Assembly: GCA_002398365.1 (NCBI GenBank)
Contig: DGYK01000069.1
Coordinates: 103,912 to 160,687 of the forward strand
DNA: 56,776 bases
Origin: Flammeovirgaceae bacterium UBA5008
GTDB taxonomy: Bacteria > Bacteroidota > Bacteroidia > Cytophagales > Cyclobacteriaceae
Direction of reading: 5' to 3'
The notes beneath the pieces were generated by a model. That model saw only the letters and a program-made list of their open reading frames with translations, had not been told where the DNA came from and ran no database searches. A program made the translations under genes and the position numbers. Positions within the stretch are counted from its first letter, which is position 1; each line of letters begins with the position of its first letter. Below are positions 16,779-24,464 of the stretch, one piece after another.

Positions 16779-17864
16779 ATGGATATTCAATTCGTTCCAC
16801 TCAATCATGTTCACGAAAAACTTGGCGCTAAGATGGTGCCGTTTGCTGGCTTCAACATGCCGGTCCGCTACTCATCGGATATCGAAGAGCACATGACGGT
16901 GCGCAATGGCGTGGGTGTATTTGATGTGTCGCACATGGGCGAGTTTACACTGAAGGGTGCGAATGCGTTGGACTTGATTCAACGGGTGACGAGCAATGAC
17001 GCGAGCAAACTGATTGATGGGCAGGCGCAATATTCTTGTTTGCCTAACGAAACGGGTGGCATTGTAGATGACTTGATTGTTTACAAGATTACAGAAAACG
17101 ACTACCTGCTGGTTGTCAATGCATCCAACATTGAGAAGGATTGGAATTGGATTAGCCGCTTTAATACGAAGGGTGTGGAAATGAAAAACATTTCGGATGA
17201 CATCTGTTTGTTTGCGGTGCAAGGCCCGAAAGCAGTTACTGTACTACAAAAATTGACGGCTACTGATTTGAGTCCAATTAAGTACTATCACTTCGCAGTG
17301 GGTGAATTGGCAGGAGTTAAGAATGTGATTTTGAGTAATACCGGATATACAGGTGCAGGTGGTTTTGAAGTGTATGTGCACAAAGCGGATGCGGAAAAAG
17401 TATGGGATGCAATTTTTGAAGCAGGCAAAGATGAAAACATAAAACCGATTGGCTTGGGTGCACGCGACACGCTCCGTTTGGAGATGGGATTCTGTTTGTA
17501 TGGCAATGATATTGATGATACTACTTCGCCCATTGAAGGTGGTTTGGGTTGGATAACAAAGTTTACGAAGGCTTTTACCAATTCAGCAGCGATCAAAAAG
17601 CAGAAGGAAGAAGGTGTGACGCGCAAGTTAGTAGGCTTTAAAATGATCGATAAAGGTATTCCTCGCCATGATTATCCGATTAAGGACGCAGCAGGAAATG
17701 TGATTGGTAAAGTTACTTCGGGCACTCAGTCACCGATGCTCAGCATTGGCATTGGCCTTGGATATGTTACCACTGCGAACAGTGGTGTAGGTTCTGAAAT
17801 TTATATTGACGTGAGAGGAAGAGCTTTGAAGGCAGTGGTGAGTAAAATGCCGCTAATTAGCTAA
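16779..17864 (+). CDS. gcvT: Glycine cleavage system aminomethyltransferase (T protein)
   Basis: The T protein moves the methylene group from the aminomethyl-lipoyl H protein to tetrahydrofolate and releases ammonia. The 361 residues start MDIQFVPLNHVHEKLGAKMVPFAGF and carry MPVRYSSDIEEH, FDVSHMGEF, the folate-site Asp in GGIVDDLIVYK, and GARDTLRLEMGFCLYGNDID. ATG 16779 was chosen over a TTG at 16728, which would add a Leu-rich stretch and overlap the promoter. The gene is alone; gcvH and gcvP are not in the window, which is common in this phylum. Confidence 0.94.
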   Translation: MDIQFVPLNHVHEKLGAKMVPFAGFNMPVRYSSDIEEHMTVRNGVGVFDVSHMGEFTLKGANALDLIQRVTSNDASKLIDGQAQYSCLPNETGGIVDDLIVYKITENDYLLVVNASNIEKDWNWISRFNTKGVEMKNISDDICLFAVQGPKAVTVLQKLTATDLSPIKYYHFAVGELAGVKNVILSNTGYTGAGGFEVYVHKADAEKVWDAIFEAGKDENIKPIGLGARDTLRLEMGFCLYGNDIDDTTSPIEGGLGWITKFTKAFTNSAAIKKQKEEGVTRKLVGFKMIDKGIPRHDYPIKDAAGNVIGKVTSGTQSPMLSIGIGLGYVTTANSGVGSEIYIDVRGRALKAVVSKMPLIS

Positions 17865-17900
17865 TTCGATTATTTGCCAATTCGTTAATGTTGTATTGAC

Positions 17901-17956
17901 GAATTATCGAATCAACGAATTACCGAATTTCCAAATTATCAAATCTTCAAATTGAG
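17901..17956 (+). repeat. Seven-unit degenerate 8-bp tandem repeat before comB
   Basis: Seven consecutive octamers follow the pattern (G/A)AATnnnn: GAATTATC, GAATCAAC, GAATTACC, GAATTTCC, AAATTATC, AAATCTTC, AAATTGAG. The last ends 2 bases before the comB ATG (17959). Looser versions extend left to about 17870. The array fills the gap between gcvT and comB. Confidence 0.7.
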
Positions 17957-17958
17957 TG

Positions 17959-18663
17959 ATGAAAACAATCGATGTTTGCCTGAGTCCTGAACTGATGCAT
18001 CTCTATCCTGTGCAAGATAAAACCGTAGTGGTGGTTGATATTCTTCGCGCTACTTCGTGTATGGTCACGGCCTTTGCACACGGTGCAGAAAGTATTACAC
18101 CATTCGCCAATCTGGAAGAATGTCGGCAAATGCGCTTGCGCGGCTATGTGACTTCGGGTGAGCGTGATGGAAAAAAAGTAGATGGATTCGATAAAGGCAA
18201 TTCGCCATTCGAATACATGGGCGAACAGGTGCGTGGATTAAAAATTGCATTCACCACAACCAATGGAACACAAGCGATCGAAAAATCAAAAGGTGCGAAG
18301 GAGGTTATCATTGGAGCATTTTTGAATTTGAATGCGGTGGCGAAATATTTGCTGTTCAATGAAAACAATGTGCTGGTGGTGTGTGCGGGATGGAAGGGTA
18401 AAGTGAATTTGGAAGACACCTTGTTTGCAGGTGCTTTGGTAGAAAGGCTCAAAGACTATCTCGGGCCGGATTGCGATGCGCCTTTGGCTGCCCAACATTT
18501 GTACAACATTGCGAAGAATGATATGGTTAGTTTTCTCAACACGTCATCGCACGTTAGACGTTTGAATAAACTCAATATTCATGACGATCTAAAATTCTGT
18601 GTAACGCCTGATCAGTATGAGGTACTGCCCCGATTGAAGAATGGGGTTCTTCAGTTACGATAA
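17959..18663 (+). CDS. comB: 2-phosphosulfolactate phosphatase family protein
   Basis: ComB removes phosphate from 2-phospho-3-sulfolactate, giving sulfolactate, a step in coenzyme M and other sulfonate pathways. The 234 residues show the family motifs: VDILRATS near residue 28, TSGERDGKKV, GNSPFEY, FTTTNGTQAI and GAFLN, with Asp and Glu residues for Mg. ATG 17959 is chosen; a GTG one codon earlier is possible. Neither ComA nor other sulfonate genes are nearby, so the substrate here is open; bacterial homologues may act on other phosphorylated acids. Its 3' end overlaps the convergent MazG gene by 9 bases. Confidence 0.85.
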   Translation: MKTIDVCLSPELMHLYPVQDKTVVVVDILRATSCMVTAFAHGAESITPFANLEECRQMRLRGYVTSGERDGKKVDGFDKGNSPFEYMGEQVRGLKIAFTTTNGTQAIEKSKGAKEVIIGAFLNLNAVAKYLLFNENNVLVVCAGWKGKVNLEDTLFAGALVERLKDYLGPDCDAPLAAQHLYNIAKNDMVSFLNTSSHVRRLNKLNIHDDLKFCVTPDQYEVLPRLKNGVLQLR

Positions 18664-19008
18664 CTTCGGATTGTTGATGTGTCGTTGACTGTCGCGGGTG
18701 GTTTTCTTTTCCAGATTTTTTTCGAGGGCTTTTGTAAGGTCGACTCCGGTTTGATTGGCCAGACAAATCAATACCCACAGCACATCGGCCAGTTCATCGG
18801 CCAACTCTTTATTTTTATCCGATTCTTTTTCGGATTGATCACCATAGCGCCTGGCGATGATGCGTGCCACCTCTCCCACTTCTTCGGTGAGAATGGCCAT
18901 GTTGGTAAGTTCACTGAAGTAGCGAACTCCATATTGTTTGATCCATTCGTCAACTTTTTGCTGCGCTTGTTCGATGGTCATGGGTTTATAAATTATAGGT
19001 ATAGACAT
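18655..19008 (-). CDS. MazG-like nucleotide pyrophosphohydrolase
   Basis: An all-alpha NTP pyrophosphohydrolase of about 117 residues. Mg-binding acidic residues are in LTEEVGEVARIIARRYGD (EExxE) and ELADELADVLWVL (ExxD), the standard MazG arrangement. Such enzymes remove non-canonical or excess nucleoside triphosphates. The start is uncertain: ATG 19008 (MSIPIIYKPM) or ATG 18981 (MTIEQAQQKV); a TTG at 19023 looks less likely. An 8-bp inverted repeat straddles ATG 19008. It lies 21 bases after the DUF433 gene on the same strand. Confidence 0.88.
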   Translation of the reverse strand: MSIPIIYKPMTIEQAQQKVDEWIKQYGVRYFSELTNMAILTEEVGEVARIIARRYGDQSEKESDKNKELADELADVLWVLICLANQTGVDLTKALEKNLEKKTTRDSQRHINNPKLS

Positions 19009-19018
19009 GGTACCTATA
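18994..19018. repeat. Inverted repeat around the MazG start codon
   Basis: TATAGGTA (18994-19001) and TACCTATA (19011-19018) are perfect inverted 8-mers separated by 9 bases that contain the ATG of the MazG gene. It could be an operator or an RNA hairpin hiding the start codon. Without relatives to compare this is only a candidate. Confidence 0.5.
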
Positions 19019-19029
19019 CTCAAACGAGT

Positions 19030-19230
19030 TCATTTTCCAGAATAAGCCAGACACGCAAGCAAATCGTCTTTTTTTAATAGAGGAAAGTCTGCAAGAATTT
19101 CATCGAAATCCATACCTGAAGCTAACCAACCTAACACATCAAAAACAGAAATTCGTGTGCCCTTGATACAAGGTTTACCAAACCGAGTATCCGCGCTTAC
19201 TTCGATATATTCTCGATAGTCCATAATCAA
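19030..19230 (-). CDS. DUF433 domain protein (antitoxin-like), orphan
   Basis: A 66-residue protein with the DUF433 core: RFGKPCIKGTRISVFDVLGWLASGMDFDEILADFPLLKKDDLLACLAY. The family often acts as antitoxin to a PIN-like DUF5615 toxin encoded just downstream. Here the next gene is MazG and no DUF5615 frame is present. The protein stops directly after LAYSGK, a few residues shorter than many relatives. It may be the remnant of a toxin-antitoxin pair or act alone as a DNA-binding protein. Confidence 0.82.
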   Translation of the reverse strand: MIMDYREYIEVSADTRFGKPCIKGTRISVFDVLGWLASGMDFDEILADFPLLKKDDLLACLAYSGK

Positions 19231-19266
19231 ATTTAGTAAATAACTCGCAATGGTGTTTCTTTTAAC

Positions 19267-20031
19267 CTACTTGTAAATTTGATTCAACACACCTGCCAAA
19301 CGAATACCAGCTTGCAGCAGACGCAATTTCACCAGATCCATATTTTTGTAAGAATACTTATAACTCAAGTTGCCATCGCCAACAGCATATACTTGTTTGC
19401 GGTGACTCATGGATTCGTTGGCCCAATCACGAACGGACGCTTTCTGCCACGCAGCTAATTCGGCTTTTGATGGTTCGCCCAACGCTTGCGCTACTTCAGT
19501 GTAGCTTAGCTTGGTGTCGTCAATCAAATTGCTATCCCATACAGTATGTAAATTCGTCTCATTGCGAAACCATTTTACTTTTACACTATTACCACCACGA
19601 TCATCGCAGCAGCCCACATGCAATGGCTGGTGAATATCGCCCACCAAGTGCACAATCATCTTCAAATGTTCGACTTGTTTTTTCGCATCGAGTTTACCGG
19701 ATTTTAATTCTGCAATCAATCGCTCTAAAGTCATGATCACATCGCCATTGGGATTCTTGGGTGATTCATCATAGGTTTTACCTGTTTCAATAGTAACCCA
19801 GTGCCAGTCGGCTGTATGGTTGTAGGTGGAGTCGGAACGAATTTCGTCCATCCATGTACTGACAATCGCCAGCGACTGTTGGCCTAACAACGCTTTTAAT
19901 TTTTTCTTTGCTTTGTTCGATAAGTGCTGCTCTGCAACTAATCCAATGGCACGATGCCCGGTGACGCCCCAACCCAATGCCGGCAATGTGATGATACAAA
20001 TAAGGGCAACTAGCAAGATTCTATTTTTCAT
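19267..20031 (-). CDS. Secreted S1/P1 nuclease
   Basis: A single-strand-specific zinc nuclease of 254 residues. The signal peptide (1-20) ends just before Trp21, whose amino group is a zinc ligand in P1 nuclease after cleavage. Further ligands are visible: His26 (VTGHRAIG), Asp in TWMDEIR, His in ADWHWV, His and Asp in HLVGDIHQPLHVG, and His and Asp in NLHTVWDSNLI. The full three-zinc set appears present, so activity is likely. It is probably periplasmic or extracellular and used for nucleic acid scavenging. It has its own promoter and a 130-base divergent region shared with the RMD1-like gene. Confidence 0.92.
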   Translation of the reverse strand: MKNRILLVALICIITLPALGWGVTGHRAIGLVAEQHLSNKAKKKLKALLGQQSLAIVSTWMDEIRSDSTYNHTADWHWVTIETGKTYDESPKNPNGDVIMTLERLIAELKSGKLDAKKQVEHLKMIVHLVGDIHQPLHVGCCDDRGGNSVKVKWFRNETNLHTVWDSNLIDDTKLSYTEVAQALGEPSKAELAAWQKASVRDWANESMSHRKQVYAVGDGNLSYKYSYKNMDLVKLRLLQAGIRLAGVLNQIYK

Positions 20032-20049
20032 GGCAGGATAATTTCATCA

Positions 20050-20083
20050 CAAAAGTAACGCTTAAAGCAAAGAACTATAACAA
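20050..20083 (-). promoter_or_regulatory. S1/P1 nuclease promoter (TTG-N23-TACTTTTG)
   Basis: On the minus strand TTG (20083-20081) and TACTTTTG (20057-20050) are 23 bases apart. Transcription would start about 13 bases before the ATG at 20031. The spacing is at the upper end of the usual range. Confidence 0.5.
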
Positions 20084-20162
20084 CTTTTTACAATATCATT
20101 CTGTTATCTATTTGTGCGGTAAGTTGGCATGGTATTTACCGCATTTCATGGTATCTTGAGGT

Positions 20163-20948
20163 ATGGAAAAGACGATCAAGCTTTCTGCTTTGCTGGTAGC
20201 CAATCAGCTTGACATAAAGGGTATAAAAACATTTTTAGAAGTAAAAGCAGCATCCGAATCTTCTACGGAGCTGTTTTATAGTTTTGGAAATGGCAGGTAC
20301 CAATATTACTTCAACTATGGAGTGATTGTTTTTGCCGGTCATTCGGAGGAAGAAATCAAAATTGCAGTCAAAGCTATTCTGCCCAACCTGAAAGATCCCA
20401 ATAACAATTGGTTACGGGATGAACTTCAGGTGAGCAGCCAGGAAGGTGAAATGGAGTTTGACTTTAATGAATTGATTGTTGACCGACTCGATAACAAAGT
20501 AATTCGAATTGCCATGTTCAATCTTGCGCAATCTGTGGCGCTGGATTATTATCACAATGTAACTGAAAACCTGCTGACAGAAATCAAAGGCTTTGCGCGC
20601 GATCTGGAAAAAACCGGAAAACTCAGCATCAACCGAAAGGATATGATCAAGTTTATTGGTAAGGCGCTCACCACTCAAAACGATATTGCCGATAACATTT
20701 ACATTTTCGATGCGCCCGAGCATGTGTGGGATGACGAATACCTTGATAAGTTACACAAGGGATTGATGAAACATTTCGATTTGCGCGTACGCTTTAGCGA
20801 AATCGAATACACGCTTCGGATCATTGAAGATAATCTAAGCGTGTTTCGGGAAATTTCGCACCAGCGAGAAAGCAGCTTGTTGGAATGGATCATCATTGCG
20901 TTGATTTTAGTGGAAGTATTTGACTTACTCATTTCCAAATTGTTCTAA
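20163..20948 (+). CDS. RMD1/YagE family (DUF155) protein
   Basis: A 261-residue protein of the RMD1/RMND1 (DUF155) family, known mainly from fungal meiosis and mitochondrial translation work. The N-terminal half is an alpha/beta domain (FYSFGNGRYQYYFNYGVIVFAGHSEEE near 38-65). Then come helices with DRLDNKVIRIAMFNLAQSVALDYY, a segment typical of the family, and the C-terminus has a single membrane anchor (about 240-260). No enzyme residues are recognised. It is the first gene of a four-gene unit; the protease-like gene starts 2 bases after its stop. This suggests a membrane-tethered partner of the ligases downstream, which is inference. Confidence 0.78.
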   Translation: MEKTIKLSALLVANQLDIKGIKTFLEVKAASESSTELFYSFGNGRYQYYFNYGVIVFAGHSEEEIKIAVKAILPNLKDPNNNWLRDELQVSSQEGEMEFDFNELIVDRLDNKVIRIAMFNLAQSVALDYYHNVTENLLTEIKGFARDLEKTGKLSINRKDMIKFIGKALTTQNDIADNIYIFDAPEHVWDDEYLDKLHKGLMKHFDLRVRFSEIEYTLRIIEDNLSVFREISHQRESSLLEWIIIALILVEVFDLLISKLF

Positions 20949-20950
20949 GT

Positions 20951-21682
20951 ATGTCTGCACGACAAGCATTGTTTTTGAATTTCGACATCAAAGCACAACC
21001 TGATGATGTAACCTGTGGACCTACCTGCCTGCATTCTATCTATCAATATTATCAAGATGAAATTTCGCTGAGAGAAGTGGTTAGCGAAGTGAAAAGCCTA
21101 AAGACAGGTGGCACCTTAGCGGTGATGCTAGGCAACCATGCCTTGCAGCGTGGTTACCAAGCCAGCATCTACACGTATAATTTGAATGTATTCGATCCCA
21201 CGTGGTTTTCACTTTCGCAATCGAAGATGATCAGCAACCTGAAAAAGCAAATGCGCTACAAGTTTCGGAGCAAAAAGCTACAGGTGGCATCGAAAGCATA
21301 CATCAAATTCATTGAGGCCGGTGGTATCGTGCAACAAAAAGAGTTAGATGAACATTTGATTAAAGATTATTTGAAAAAAGATATCCCCATACTCACGGGG
21401 CTCAGCGCTACCTACTTGTACGGTACCCAACGCGAAATCCCATCCAACAACAAATTTGATAGTATTAAAGGAGAACCGGTTGGGCACTTTGTGATTATCA
21501 ATGGCTACGATGAAACTACCAACAAAGTGTATTTGGCCGACCCGATGAATCCGAATCCGTTGAAAAGTCAGTATTACAGCGTCACCTTTGATCGGCTGAT
21601 CAACAGCATCATGTTGGGGATCGTAACCTATGATGCCAACTTGTTAATCATTGAACCTAAAAAGAAGCTAACACGTAACTAA
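20951..21682 (+). CDS. C39-like papain-fold cysteine peptidase
   Basis: A 243-residue papain-fold protein. The N-terminal CGPTC block (Cys22), the late GHFVIINGYD (His179) and ADPMNP (Asp197) form a plausible Cys-His-Asp triad, as in C39-like peptidases that cut or ligate peptides. There is no transmembrane or ABC part, so it is not a bacteriocin exporter. It sits between the RMD1-like and RimK-like genes, with 2 and 26 bases of spacing. In predicted amidoligase gene sets such a protease may remove or trim the peptide tag made by the ligases. That is inference from neighbourhood. Confidence 0.75.
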   Translation: MSARQALFLNFDIKAQPDDVTCGPTCLHSIYQYYQDEISLREVVSEVKSLKTGGTLAVMLGNHALQRGYQASIYTYNLNVFDPTWFSLSQSKMISNLKKQMRYKFRSKKLQVASKAYIKFIEAGGIVQQKELDEHLIKDYLKKDIPILTGLSATYLYGTQREIPSNNKFDSIKGEPVGHFVIINGYDETTNKVYLADPMNPNPLKSQYYSVTFDRLINSIMLGIVTYDANLLIIEPKKKLTRN

Positions 21683-21708
21683 ACAATCACTAACTCACTT
21701 TCACCTCA

Positions 21709-23157
21709 ATGCCCAAATTAATTGTAGTTGAAAAACCTGAAACCTGGAAATTCAATCTCGAGGATGTGGAGGTGATTACTCCTGATATGTATATCTCGAT
21801 GGAGGCGTATCAGTCTGTGAAAAATTTGAAAGTTATTAATCTGTGTAAATCGTATCATTACCAAAGCGAGGGATATTATGTTTCTCTCTTGGCAGAAGCT
21901 CGCAGTCACAAAGTTTTGCCTGGAGTTTCTACCATTCAGGATTTACGCTTCCCTTCTATCTTACGTGATGACTCATTGGACTTTGATGAATTGATTCAGA
22001 GCACGTTCAAAAATGAGCCGTACGATCGCATTGACTTTAACATCTATTTTGGAAATACACTTTCCGAAAATTTAAACAAACTGGGTCGGCAACTATTTCA
22101 GTTGGTACAAGCGCCATCTATTCGCGCTTCGTTTTCTAAAAAACACAAGTGGGTATTGCACAGCATCAAACCCATCAGCATTAACGAAGTACCTGTTTCC
22201 GATAAACCGTTGTTGGTAAACGCGCTGGAAAAATATTTACATCGCAAACGCGATTACAAACCAGATCGCAAAAAATACGATCTCGCCATTCTGGTCAATC
22301 CTGAAGATAAAAATCCGCCTTCTGATGATCGCGCTTTAAAACGTTTTTACAAAGCCGCATTAGAAGCCGGATTCAATACCGAGTTCATCACCAAAAACGA
22401 TTTTGATCAACTTATTCAATACGATGCGCTTTTCATCCGCGAAACAACCAATGTCAACCACCATACGTTTCGCTTTGCTAAAAAAGCAGCTTCGTTGGGG
22501 CTTATCGTAATCGATGACCCTCAATCTATTCTAAAGTGTACGAACAAAGTGTATCTGCACGAGTTGTTGAGCACCAACAAAATTCTGACTCCCAAATCTT
22601 TTGTAATTACCGAAGACAATTGCGATCAGTTGCCGGAACAAATGACTTTTCCATTCATTCTTAAACAACCGGATGGTGCTTTTTCAAAAGGAGTATTTAA
22701 AATCGAATCGCTGGAAGAGTTCAAACGCGTGCGCGAAAGCATGTTTGAAAAATCAGATTTGTTAATCGCTCAAGAATTTTTACCCACTCCGTTTGATTGG
22801 CGCGTAGGTATTATCGATGGGCAGATTTTGTTTGTATGCAAATATTTTATGGCCACCAAGCACTGGCAAATTATTAATTGGAATGCCCGTAAAGTCAGTT
22901 CACGAGGTGGCGAGGTAGAAACCATTGCTATTGACAAAGCTCCACCCGAATTACTCAAGACAGCTCTGAAAGCAACTGCTCTCATTGGAAAGGGACTGTA
23001 TGGGGTAGACATGAAAGAAATCGGAGAGAAATTTTACGTCATTGAAATTAATGACAACCCCAACATCGACTCGGGCATTGAAGACAAAATTGTGAAAGAC
23101 AAGTTGTATGACACCATAATGGAAGTATTTTTGACTAAACTCAAAGCACAAAAATGA
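21709..23157 (+). CDS. RimK-like ATP-grasp ligase with N-terminal RLAN-type domain
   Basis: A 482-residue ligase that would join an amino acid or carboxylate to an amine using ATP. The N-terminal part (1-190) resembles the RimK-like ATP-grasp N-terminal domain found in long RimK homologues. A pre-ATP-grasp domain (about 195-275) follows, then the ATP-grasp fold (about 280-475). Its lysine blocks are FILKQPDGAFSKGVF and KYFMATKHWQI, with the Mg motif EINDNPNIDSG near residue 445. It is much longer than E. coli RimK, which glutamylates ribosomal protein S6. The stop overlaps the start of the GCS2 gene (ATGA), so the two ligases are made together. The substrate is unknown. Confidence 0.82.
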   Translation: MPKLIVVEKPETWKFNLEDVEVITPDMYISMEAYQSVKNLKVINLCKSYHYQSEGYYVSLLAEARSHKVLPGVSTIQDLRFPSILRDDSLDFDELIQSTFKNEPYDRIDFNIYFGNTLSENLNKLGRQLFQLVQAPSIRASFSKKHKWVLHSIKPISINEVPVSDKPLLVNALEKYLHRKRDYKPDRKKYDLAILVNPEDKNPPSDDRALKRFYKAALEAGFNTEFITKNDFDQLIQYDALFIRETTNVNHHTFRFAKKAASLGLIVIDDPQSILKCTNKVYLHELLSTNKILTPKSFVITEDNCDQLPEQMTFPFILKQPDGAFSKGVFKIESLEEFKRVRESMFEKSDLLIAQEFLPTPFDWRVGIIDGQILFVCKYFMATKHWQIINWNARKVSSRGGEVETIAIDKAPPELLKTALKATALIGKGLYGVDMKEIGEKFYVIEINDNPNIDSGIEDKIVKDKLYDTIMEVFLTKLKAQK

Positions 23158-24392
23158 ATCAACCCTCACGCATTCATCTTTTTCAGGCATACGGCATCGA
23201 GCTGGAATATATGCTGGTAGATAAAGATACATTGGCTGTAAAACCCATCACCGATGAAGTGCTAAAACATGAATTGGGAATGTATGGCAGCGATTTTGAA
23301 AATGGAATCGTCACGTGGTCCAATGAATTAGTACTCCATGTGATTGAACTAAAATCAACCAAACCGGAAATTAATTTCAATGCATTGGAAAACGGTTTTG
23401 CGGATGATGTGCGAAGAATCAATGCGGTTCTGGAAAAGTGGAATGCGATGTTAGTACCCACGGCTGCCCATCCGTTTATGAACCCGCTGACAGATACAAA
23501 ACTGTGGCCCCACGACAGCAACGAGGTGTATGAATTATATGATACCATCTTCAACACCAAAGGACATGGCTGGTCTAATTTGCAAAGCACGCATTTGAAT
23601 TTACCTTTTTATGATGATGAAGAATTTGCCAAGCTGCATGCTGCTGTTCGACTGATCTTGCCATTGCTGCCTGCCTTATGTGCCAGCTCACCGATATTGG
23701 ACGGAAAACTGACAGGCACCATCGATACCCGGTTGGACTTTTATAAATCCAATCAATCCAAAATTCCTTCGATCACCGGCAAGGTGGTGCCGGAGGCGAT
23801 TTTTTCAAAGCGCAATTATCTCAACACGATCTATGAAAAGATAAAAGCGGATATCGCACCATACGACAAAGACAATATTCTTAATCCCATCTGGGTCAAT
23901 TCACGAGGAGCAATCCCTCGTTTCGATCGAGGCTCTATTGAAATCCGGGTGATGGACATCCAAGAATGCCCTTCAGCTGACATGGCCATCATCACATTGG
24001 TTATTGAAACACTCAAATCATTAGTGAATGAGAAATTTATATCCTTGGATGCTCAGATGAAGTTTAAAACGGATGGCCTTGTTCAAATTTTTGATAAGAC
24101 ATCACGTATCGGGCAAAAAGCATCCATCGATCATTGGGAATACGTGCAGGCTTTTGGAAATAATGCCAATTGTAATGCCGGTGAACTCTGGAAAAAAATC
24201 ATTGAAAAGCTCTCTGTCAACAACAGTGCGCTCGAAAAATGGAAGCCGGAATTAAATGTCATCCTGACCGAAGGCACCCTTTCCGACCGGATCATTAAAT
24301 CGTTGCAGGGAGATACCTCACCAGAGGCGATCAAACGAGTTTACAAACAATTAGCAGGCTGTCTGGCTCAAAATAAAATGTTTGTACCCTGA
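23154..24392 (+). CDS. GCS2-like carboxylate-amine ligase
   Basis: A 412-residue member of the glutamate-cysteine ligase type 2 (GCS2) superfamily, with a glutamine-synthetase-like fold forming amide bonds from ATP. Acidic metal-binding motifs are seen in AYGIELEYMLVD at the N-terminus, WSNELVLHVIELKST near 45-60 and GSIEIRVMDIQECPSADMA near 260-280. The histidine in QSTHLNLPF fits the active-site fold. Coupling to the RimK-like ligase suggests the two build one product or modify one target. It need not make gamma-glutamylcysteine. There is no precursor-peptide frame between the genes. Confidence 0.82.
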   Translation: MNQPSRIHLFQAYGIELEYMLVDKDTLAVKPITDEVLKHELGMYGSDFENGIVTWSNELVLHVIELKSTKPEINFNALENGFADDVRRINAVLEKWNAMLVPTAAHPFMNPLTDTKLWPHDSNEVYELYDTIFNTKGHGWSNLQSTHLNLPFYDDEEFAKLHAAVRLILPLLPALCASSPILDGKLTGTIDTRLDFYKSNQSKIPSITGKVVPEAIFSKRNYLNTIYEKIKADIAPYDKDNILNPIWVNSRGAIPRFDRGSIEIRVMDIQECPSADMAIITLVIETLKSLVNEKFISLDAQMKFKTDGLVQIFDKTSRIGQKASIDHWEYVQAFGNNANCNAGELWKKIIEKLSVNNSALEKWKPELNVILTEGTLSDRIIKSLQGDTSPEAIKRVYKQLAGCLAQNKMFVP

Positions 24393-24411
24393 TATTTTTT
24401 CGTGATGTGCC

Positions 24412-24441
24412 TGTAACCAGTGTTAGAATGACTGCGTCAAA
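24412..24441 (+). promoter_or_regulatory. Candidate ECF sigma promoter (TGTAACC-N16-CGTCAAA)
   Basis: TGTAACC (24412-24418) and CGTCAAA (24435-24441) stand 16 bases apart, the layout of extracytoplasmic-function promoters. The start would lie near 24449, about 15 bases before the DUF6249 ATG. It differs from the housekeeping TAnnTTTG pattern. The ECF sigma factor at 39262 is one possible user, unproven. Confidence 0.5.
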
Positions 24442-24464
24442 GGGGCAAATAAACTTAATACATT

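Noticed and set aside
16740..16779. Glycine riboswitch in front of gcvT
   Set aside because: The likely leader is only about 13 bases, and no pairing pattern of that riboswitch is visible.
19009..19029. A hidden DUF5615 toxin beside DUF433
   Set aside because: Only 21 bases separate DUF433 from MazG, and no frame with the toxin's pattern is found.
20951..24464. A RiPP precursor peptide gene in the ligase unit
   Set aside because: The gaps between genes are 2, 26 and -4 bases, and the 72 bases after the last gene hold the ECF-type promoter but no credible small frame.
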